Shown one piece after another: positions 62,111-64,000 of a stretch of 64,000 nucleotides of DNA; positions within the stretch are counted from its first letter, which is position 1; each line of letters begins with the position of its first letter. Origin of the DNA: Panorpa germanica (lineage: Eukaryota > Arthropoda > Insecta > Mecoptera > Panorpidae); the NCBI GenBank assembly GCA_963678705.1, contig OY783214.1:9548001-9612000 (forward strand). Reading direction: 5' to 3'. The position numbers and the translations under genes are program-made. Below the pieces are notes generated by a model. It did no database searches and had not been told where the DNA came from. It saw nothing but the letters and a program-made list of their open reading frames with translations.

Positions 62111-63559
62111 AAACCTTTCCGAACATATCGGACAACATACACTCGCTTAAGGGAGCTATAATACACATAGGATATTTTGTGGTGGGTGATTCTGTGACAT
62201 TCTGGTTAAAATAAGTGAAAGGGAGTTTTTTTTTAGATCTTTAAGGGCTATAACTTTGTGAGGGGTTGTCTTTCATAGCGAACGTATTAAGAAATCGATT
62301 AAATAAACTTTACAAAACTTAAATAAATATTGTCTTGGGTTGTTTTTTTGTGAAGGTCAATGTTAAAATAAAAAGATTTATTGTATACCACAAAATTTTG
62401 TAATGGTTTGTTGCAATCAACTGTGCATTCAAGGGTTACTTTTTACATTTCTTTTACCCGGGAATCCGTATCCGTTTGATAAATAAGAACAGTTTTTAAG
62501 CTATTATCTACAGTTATTAATCTACTATCTTAATCTTCAAAGTACAATATCCTTTCTCGCATAGAGATAAATATGGCATAAGCTTATAAACGGTACTAGT
62601 TTTTTCTAAGAAATATTCTTTGTACCATGTGTGCCTTTTGATTCCGCTAAGACTTTTTAAAATAGAAAACATCGGTTCAGAAAATTACGTGTGAAATTCA
62701 ATTTTCCACTGTTTGTAGTTATTTATAAACGTAGCTCAACAGTGGCGGTTTTGTACTTTGTTGTATGTTAGGTTTCTGACTTTATACACTAATAGCAATC
62801 TTTACGGTGGTAGGTTTATTGATTTTTAGATCTTAGTGCACAAACTGTCAAAGTGTCGCGTACAGGAACATGCTTAATAGAAATTTACAATATCCGGAAA
62901 GACCTAAGTTTAATTAAAATGTTTAAAAGATTAAATATAATAGGCGATACGAACACGAATGAATAGGTATTACGGTTCAACTAATTAATTTATTTAATGT
63001 TTGCCTATTTCCGAGTCTAAGTTGTATAACCAAAGATTTGCTACAATGTTGGCAGTATTTATAGTTTCTTGGCCATACATACATATGGGTTACACATAAT
63101 CAAATTAATTTTAATAACAACTAAACCCAAAAAATTAAGCCCTGGTCCGGGGATGAAAATCGGAGACAGCTACGTTATAAGCCGTAGTAAACATTTCTAA
63201 AAACAATATTAATTATTATTACCATTAATTTACATGAGTACAATGCAAAAACTTGTTTTTATTAAATATAGCCATGTACTTAATCGAAATTATACGTAAA
63301 TTTAATTAGCATAATTTATTAATAATATTTATCAAGATACTACGATCACATTAAACACAAACAATTCAAGGTAATGTTAAAAAATATATTATCAATAACG
63401 GAATTTCTAAAAGAATGATTATATTTGGCAAAATATACCGCTGATCCGGGAATACAACCCAAATCAAAACACTGTGTAGTCAAGGACTACATTTAGCTTG
63501 AAACAAATGAATAAACAAACATTTAGGAAACTAGACCGCGTATTGTAATATAGTTATAT

Positions 63560-63820
63560 CATTTCTGGTAGGCCGTGCTTGTACTCCTATTTAAGACAAG
63601 AATTATCATCTACGTCACCAGCAGCTACGGTGAAGCTACGATGCTAAAAGCCTACTACTACGATGCCAGGAATGTCACTTCCTTGTAGATACCACGAGTA
63701 CTCCTGTTTATTACAACATCCCATCTAAATCCGCTATAATTAATTGCAGGGTGAAGAAAATGGGGTGAGGTTAAAGAAGGGGTGAGAGGAATGTGTCGAG
63801 GGATCCAGCTGACAAATATT
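63560..63820. other. GC-richer patch, unknown
   Basis: Contains a GCTACGATGCT / CTACGATGCC near-repeat (63635-63665) and a purine-rich end (63755-63800). No ORF of note on either strand and no splice pair. Possibly a transposon scrap. Confidence 0.2.
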
Positions 63821-64000
63821 ACACTGTATAATGTTCCAATGAATGGAATTTAATACTGTAAATAAATGTATATACTGATTATTTGTATATAGTCAAATAC
63901 CGTTCATATTTCAGATTGTCTTATACTTGTACATATATAAACTGACTTATGTGTGTGTGTGTGTATTAATAACTTGATGTATTATTTAGCAAAGAATGTT

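Larger units (their letters stand above)
53746..64000 (-). other. dlg1: dlg1 intron above the upstream microexon (partial)
   Basis: Intron (or upstream region, depending on isoform) open at the window end. It holds a mariner fragment (54709-54880), an ORF on a GC-richer patch (55326-55526), an exon-like edge at 56300, a CCCRKCAT short tandem repeat (57664-57694), a G-run repeat (58080-58330), the inverted 700-bp repeat (59420-60125), the inverted Lys/Arg retroposon copy (61328-61645) and two GC-rich patches (61706-62110, 63560-63820). 60130-61320 and 62170-63550 show nothing recognisable. The window ends near a (TG)n run at 63951-63964. No L27-coding exon was found. Confidence 0.7.

Noticed and set aside
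1..64000. CRISPR arrays, operons, phage or bacterial defence systems, intact transposons
   Set aside because: None seen; the sequence is eukaryotic intron with splice sites and decayed transposons.

Overview
The window is strongly AT-rich animal DNA and almost certainly insect. Nearly all of it is intron. The only firmly identified gene is discs large (dlg1), a membrane-associated guanylate kinase scaffold, read on the minus strand, so transcription runs from high to low coordinates. The anchor is a 92-codon exon at 3551-3276 that encodes almost the whole first PDZ domain. Three small exons upstream in the transcript fit the same phase-0 splicing pattern: a 36-nt microexon at 53745-53710, a 27-codon first coding exon at 37407-37327 whose peptide matches the N-terminus of the short Drosophila Dlg-A form (MTTRKKKR...FLKKVSSLFNLDS), and a second 36-nt microexon at 4645-4610. 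The L27 exons of the long (S97-type) form would lie above 64000, and the exon that finishes PDZ1 and leads to PDZ2 would lie below position 1. Neither is in the window.

Layout by coordinate: 1-3275 is intron after PDZ1. 3276-3551 is PDZ1. 3552-4609 is a short intron with a palindromic MITE. 4610-4645 is a microexon, with a perfect RFX-type X-box 128 bp above it. 4646-37326 is a 33-kb intron full of old transposons: LINE 3' ends, MITEs, a mariner 5' remnant, G-run repeats and a retroposon-like element encoding a Lys/Arg-rich tail. 37327-37407 is the Dlg-A first coding exon. 37408-53709 is intron carrying two possible alternative starts (44473-44559, a phase-0 ATG exon; 42784-42860, a possible 5' UTR exon with a TGACGTCA site), several TIR elements, a stray 28S rRNA fragment and an 81-bp tandem repeat. 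53710-53745 is a microexon. 53746-64000 is intron with further repeats, several of them inverted partners of copies in the first 32 kb.

How the parts would work together: every confirmed exon starts and ends in phase 0, so the microexons can be included or skipped, and different first exons used, without disturbing the PDZ frame. That is a natural layout for isoform choice in a scaffold whose N-terminus sets targeting. Apart from dlg1, I see several short GC-enriched islands with open frames or splice-like edges on either strand. I report these as candidates only. No bacterial-type system, CRISPR array, operon or intact transposon was found.
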